The notes under the pieces were generated by a model. It was given only the letters and a program-made list of their open reading frames with translations. It was not told the origin of the DNA and did no database searches. Position numbers and translations under genes: made by a program. 64,000 nt of DNA from Azospirillum soli (GTDB lineage Bacteria > Pseudomonadota > Alphaproteobacteria > Azospirillales > Azospirillaceae): the NCBI RefSeq assembly GCF_017876165.1, contig NZ_JAGINQ010000001.1, positions 496,001 to 560,000 of the forward strand. The letters are read 5' to 3'. Below are positions 60,580-64,000 of the stretch, one piece after another; position 1 is the first letter of the stretch; the number at the start of each line of letters is the position of its first letter.

Positions 60580-61574
60580 CCCCGATCCGCCGCCGCAAAT
60601 TCCTGACGCTGGGCACCGCCGGACTCGCCGCGCTGACCTTTCCGGCGCGCGCGCAGGGCTTCGCGCCGGGCCTCGTCTACGCGGTGGGCCAGAAGTTCGA
60701 CAAGAGCTTCAACGAGGGCGCCCTGGCCGGGGCCGAACGATTCAAGGCCGCCACCGGCGTCCCCTACCTCGAATACCTCCCCGCCAGCGCCGCGCAGTTC
60801 GAGCAGGCCGTGGCCGCCCTGCTGCGCCGTGGCGTGACCGACCTCGCGACCATCGGCTTCTACTACGCCGCTCCGCTCGCCGCGCTGGCGCCGAAGCATC
60901 CGGGCGTGCGCTTCACCATCGTCGATGCGGTGGTCGAGGCCGCCAACGTCCAGTCCGTGACCTTCAAGGAACAGGAAGGCTCCTTCCTCGTCGGCATGCT
61001 GGCGGCGATGGCGTCGAAAACGGGGACGGTCGGTTTCATCGGCGCGCTCGACATCCCCCTGATCCGCAAGTTCATTACCGGTTTCGAGCAAGGCGCCAGA
61101 CACGCCCGCCCCGACTGCACCACCGTCGTCAACTTCGTCGGCACCACGCCGGCCGCCTTCAACGACCCGACCACCGGGGCGGAGGTGGCAAAGGCCCAGT
61201 TCCAGCGCGGCGCCGACGTGGTCTTCGCCGGGGCCGGCGTGTCCAACTTCGGGATCTTCGCGGCGGCGAAGGACGTCGGCCGCCTCGCCATCGGGGTGGA
61301 CAGCAACCAGAACCACCTCTACCCCGGCACCATTTTGACCTCGATGCTGAAGCGCGTCGATCTGGCCGTGGAAACCGCCTTCCAGGCCGGACGCGCCAGC
61401 ACCTGGACACCCGGCCTCCGCGCGCTGGGCTTGGCCGAGGGCGGGGTCGACTACGCCCTGGACGACAACAACCGCCCCCTCCTCACCCCCGCCATGCTGG
61501 AGCGGGTGGAGGCGGCTCGCCGCGACATCGTCGCAGGCCGCATCCGCGTCTTCGATGGGACAGGGGCGCCCTGA
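60576..61574 (+). CDS. BMP-family ABC transporter substrate-binding protein
   Basis: A 332-residue periplasmic protein with a Tat-like signal (IRRRKFLTLGTAGLAALTFP). The Bmp/Med fold is recognised by YAVGQKFDKSFNEGALAGAE, TIVDAVVEAANVQSVTFKEQ, EGSFLVGMLAAMASKTGTVG and IGVDSNQNHL. Relatives bind nucleosides or similar ligands. No permease or ATPase genes follow, which is unusual, and the coupled upstream secreted protein suggests a non-transport or shared-ligand role. Confidence 0.9.
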   Translation: MTPIRRRKFLTLGTAGLAALTFPARAQGFAPGLVYAVGQKFDKSFNEGALAGAERFKAATGVPYLEYLPASAAQFEQAVAALLRRGVTDLATIGFYYAAPLAALAPKHPGVRFTIVDAVVEAANVQSVTFKEQEGSFLVGMLAAMASKTGTVGFIGALDIPLIRKFITGFEQGARHARPDCTTVVNFVGTTPAAFNDPTTGAEVAKAQFQRGADVVFAGAGVSNFGIFAAAKDVGRLAIGVDSNQNHLYPGTILTSMLKRVDLAVETAFQAGRASTWTPGLRALGLAEGGVDYALDDNNRPLLTPAMLERVEAARRDIVAGRIRVFDGTGAP

Positions 61575-61657
61575 CCGCCACCGTAGCGCCGGAAGTGCCG
61601 CGCACAGTCGTCGACGACCTGACGCGGCGTATTCCGGCCATGGAGATGGCATAGCCT

Positions 61658-62218
61658 CTACCCGTTGCCGACCTTGGCGGCGCGCTCGGCGACGTCGTTC
61701 CACCGAAGCGCGTCGCGCACCTTGCGCCGTATGCTCTCGTCGTCGTCACCGTCCGGAATTTCGAGATAGGCGACGCTGGCCCGCCTCAGGGCTTCCTTCT
61801 TGACCGCATCGCGCGTCACCGCGTTGCCCCGGTAATGACCGCTGCCCTGATATTCGATGGCGACCAACGGCTGGCCGTACGGGTCGATGATCAGGAAATC
61901 CACGCGCTTGCTGTTGACGCACTCGAACGCCTTCTGGTCATCCGACCCGATGACTTCGCCAAGGCTGGTTTGGGCGAAAAGGCGAACTCCTCTGTTGGAG
62001 GTCTTGATAAGGTCTTCAATCACGCGAAACACACGGTATTCCGCCTTATTCATGAGGTTCTTCTTTCGGAAATCGGCCTGTGTCACGAAACGGATCTGGT
62101 TGTCCGAAAACTTCGTGCTGAACTTGGCCTCATCCGCGCGCCTGCGCTGGGCCTCGCCACGGGTGACAATATGAAAGATGGCCATGCCGACCAGCACGCC
62201 GATCACAAACGTTTCCAA
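61658..62218 (-). CDS. DUF2726 domain-containing membrane-anchored protein
   Basis: A 186-residue protein with an N-terminal membrane helix (FVIGVLVGMAIFHIVT) and a DUF2726 domain (NKAEYRVFRVIEDLI, then RVDFLIIDPYGQPLVAIEYQ). The domain has the look of a restriction-endonuclease-like fold, with acidic residues in VDFLIID and AIEYQ and the Lys in VKKEALRRA. Nuclease activity is unproven for the family. Confidence 0.8.
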   Translation of the reverse strand: METFVIGVLVGMAIFHIVTRGEAQRRRADEAKFSTKFSDNQIRFVTQADFRKKNLMNKAEYRVFRVIEDLIKTSNRGVRLFAQTSLGEVIGSDDQKAFECVNSKRVDFLIIDPYGQPLVAIEYQGSGHYRGNAVTRDAVKKEALRRASVAYLEIPDGDDDESIRRKVRDALRWNDVAERAAKVGNG

Positions 62219-62329
62219 CGCATTCTCCGGACATCAGAAATGGCAAGGGTGGCGCGCGTCAGTGACACCACCAGCCGCACCTGTCAAGGCGCCAATCACC
62301 ACCCAGAAGAGAAAACCAGGAGCGTTATC

Positions 62330-63517
62330 TCACGCCGACGCTGCTTCCATCCCGACCGCGAACGACACGTCCGCCCCCCGCAGCGTCGCCGAGGTCGCCT
62401 TAATCAACGACAGATCCGCGCCGTGCAGGATCGTTCCCGCCAGACTAACGTCCCGCAGGTCCGCACCGGTCAGGCTGGCCTCCGCGAGGTTGGTCGGCCA
62501 CATGCGGCTGCCGTCCCCTGCCAGATCCACCGAGCGCATCCGCGCCCGCCACAGCTTCGCCCCGGCCAGATTGGCGCCGCGCAGGTTGCAGCCCGACAGG
62601 TCGGCGCTGGTGAAGTCCGCCTCGCGCAGGTCGCAATAGGACAGGTCCGCCATGACCAGCTTGGCGCCCGAGAAATCCGCCCCGCGCAAGCCGCAGAAAC
62701 GCATCGCGCAGCCGGCCAGCAGCTGGTTGGCAAAGCCGTAGCCGCGCAAATCCGCCCGTTGCAGTTCCAGCCGCGTGCCCGCCTTGCCGCCGTGGTCCAC
62801 CCACAGCTGGTGCGCGGAGATGGCGTCGGCGATCCGTTCGGCGAGGCTCGTCAGGCCGGTGCCGTCCACGTCGATGCCGCGCCGCTCCAGCGTCCGGCGC
62901 AACTCCTCATCCAGCCGGGCACCGCACATCAGGGCGCCTTCCAGCGTGGCGGTGCGCATCACCGCATCGACCAGATTGGCCCCGATCAGGATGGCGCCCG
63001 ACAGATCGCCGCCCGTGAAGTCCGCCCCGGCCATGTCGCAGCCGGAAAAGTCGCACTGCGCCATGCGCGCCTCGGCCAGAACCGCCCTGGTCAGCTTCGA
63101 TCCCACGAAGGTCGTGCTGCCGTCCGCGTTACCGGCCGGACGCCGGTCGTCGGCGCCCATCATCATGCCCTTGCGCAGGTCGGCGCCGCGCAGGTTCGCC
63201 TCGTGCAGCTTGGCCCCTTCCACCCGCGCGCCGCGCAGGTCGGCGGATTCCAGCGTCGCCCCGGTCAGGTCGGCCTTGGACAGGTCGGCGCCGAACAGGT
63301 CCGTCTTGGTCAGGACGGCGCCCACCATCCGCGCGGAGTTCAGGTTCGCCCCGGCCAGCTTGGCGTTGCTCAGGTTGATGCGGTTCAGCCCCAGACGGGA
63401 CAGGTTGTGGAAGCTGAGGTCGGCGCAGCGCCCCTGCCCGCTGGGATCGCGGGTCAGCCATTGCTGGTGCTTGACCAGCGCGTTGCGGATCGCCCGCAGG
63501 TATCGCTCTTCGGTCAT
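62330..63517 (-). CDS. Pentapeptide-repeat protein with two capped repeat modules
   Basis: A 395-residue protein built mostly from A(D/N)LXX pentapeptide repeats (such as ADLSKADLTGATLESADLRG), which form a right-handed quadrilateral beta helix. Two helical cap-like segments resemble each other: residues about 5-35 (LVKHQQWL ... RCADLSF) and about 215-245 (ISAHQLWV ... LELQRADLRG). This suggests two modules in tandem. Roles of such proteins range from gyrase protection to scaffold functions; none can be assigned here. The ATG at 63517 places the cap at the N terminus. Confidence 0.88.
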   Translation of the reverse strand: MTEERYLRAIRNALVKHQQWLTRDPSGQGRCADLSFHNLSRLGLNRINLSNAKLAGANLNSARMVGAVLTKTDLFGADLSKADLTGATLESADLRGARVEGAKLHEANLRGADLRKGMMMGADDRRPAGNADGSTTFVGSKLTRAVLAEARMAQCDFSGCDMAGADFTGGDLSGAILIGANLVDAVMRTATLEGALMCGARLDEELRRTLERRGIDVDGTGLTSLAERIADAISAHQLWVDHGGKAGTRLELQRADLRGYGFANQLLAGCAMRFCGLRGADFSGAKLVMADLSYCDLREADFTSADLSGCNLRGANLAGAKLWRARMRSVDLAGDGSRMWPTNLAEASLTGADLRDVSLAGTILHGADLSLIKATSATLRGADVSFAVGMEAASA

Positions 63518-63640
63518 GCGACGTTTCCGCGCCGGTTTCGACCCGGCCCCTCTCCCGCACGCCCCCCGATTGAAAGGTTCGGGTTCGCGCCACGCAGGGA
63601 TGTTACAGGGAAGCAACCTAAAACGACAGGGGCGAACGCC

Positions 63641-64000
63641 TCACCGAACTGCGTCGGAAAGTAGCGCCCCCCGCGAGGCCATCATGTACAGTCCCATATG
63701 GTGGGCCGGCCCCTGCGGGTGCGCCGCCGTCTCCGGCAGACCAAGCTCCCGCACCGCCTCCATCGGAAGGTCGTAGGTGGCGCAGCCCGGCTCGTGCACC
63801 ACCACGTCCTTCAGCGTCGGCACCATGCCGTGGTTGCGCGCCGACAGCAGCGTCAGCACGAAATCCATGACGCAGATGTCCGTGCAGATGCCGACCGTCA
63901 CCACCGATTCCAGCCGGTGCCTGTTGATCCAGTCCACCAGCCGGTTCTTACCGTCCTTCCCGGTCGCGCCGACAAAGAAGTTGATGCAGTCCTTGGCGAT
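63641..64000 (-). CDS. Isochorismatase/nicotinamidase-family cysteine hydrolase (5' truncated)
   Basis: The C-terminal 119 residues of an isochorismatase-like hydrolase. VVTVGICTDICVMDFVLTLL carries the catalytic Cys of the family, and the following segment has DVVVHEPGCATYDLP. The gene continues beyond the right edge of the window. The substrate could be nicotinamide or another amide; the truncated part is needed to judge. Confidence 0.88.
   Translation of the reverse strand: MAKDCINFFVGATGKDGKNRLVDWINRHRLESVVTVGICTDICVMDFVLTLLSARNHGMVPTLKDVVVHEPGCATYDLPMEAVRELGLPETAAHPQGPAHHMGLYMMASRGALLSDAVR

Overview
The window is 64 kb of GC-rich DNA (roughly two thirds G+C, strong G/C preference at third codon positions). 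It is densely packed with bacterial genes. The gene content points to an alphaproteobacterium of the Rhodospirillales, most likely Azospirillum or a close relative. The clues are a short class III-like PHA synthase with phbA/phbB and PhaR, a ribosome-hibernation protein fused to a cold-shock domain, many c-di-GMP and chemotaxis genes, CtrA-type and EcfG-type promoter motifs, and hldD/lgt/pgeF and prs/rplY/pth/ychF neighbourhoods. The organism is inferred, not proven. No transposase, phage, plasmid or CRISPR locus is visible, so this reads as stable chromosome or chromid.

Layout. 0-5.7 kb: the end of a cation-efflux transporter, two hypotheticals flanking a small inverted-repeat element with two CtrA boxes, a chemoreceptor and an XRE regulator. 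5.7-13.9 kb: envelope and stress genes, namely a baeRF-type protein, a divergent pair for 3-3 peptidoglycan cross-links (DUF882 peptidase and L,D-transpeptidase), a DUF2934 plus HPF/cold-shock operon, an HD-GYP-hemerythrin protein and a polysaccharide deacetylase. 14.5-24.7 kb: a histidine kinase-like protein lacking its phospho-accepting histidine, a debranching enzyme/treZ operon divergent from a ThuA protein, and a tightly coupled operon of DUF3775, SRPBCC, zinc alcohol dehydrogenase and an 84-residue protein. 24.8-37.3 kb: LrgA/LrgB, leuA behind an apparent leader peptide, hldD, lgt-MidA-pgeF, a bacteriohemerythrin, prs, rplY, pth and ychF.

37.4-49.5 kb: a stand-alone EAL protein, NUDIX hydrolase, LysR regulator, MFS transporter, a structured intergenic region that may be a non-coding RNA, the PHB cluster (phbB, phbA, phaC, phaE-like, divergent phaR), a YgiC-like protein with a degraded ATP-binding motif, and three tRNA genes (Ala-GGC, Leu-CAG, Arg-CCG). 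49.7-64 kb: a YeeE transporter, an ABC ATPase coupled to a lipoprotein lipase, a zinc-finger protein, a PAS-PAS-GGDEF-EAL protein, polA, an SDR, a secreted protein coupled to a BMP-type binding protein, a DUF2726 protein, a pentapeptide-repeat protein and the end of an isochorismatase-like hydrolase.

Taken together, much of the window serves carbon storage (PHB, glycogen/trehalose), stationary-phase and stress survival, envelope maintenance and c-di-GMP signalling, mixed with housekeeping genes. A G-rich palindromic repeat family recurs between genes at about six places. Starts were chosen by Shine-Dalgarno position and family homology. All functional statements rest on motif recognition by eye, with no database search.
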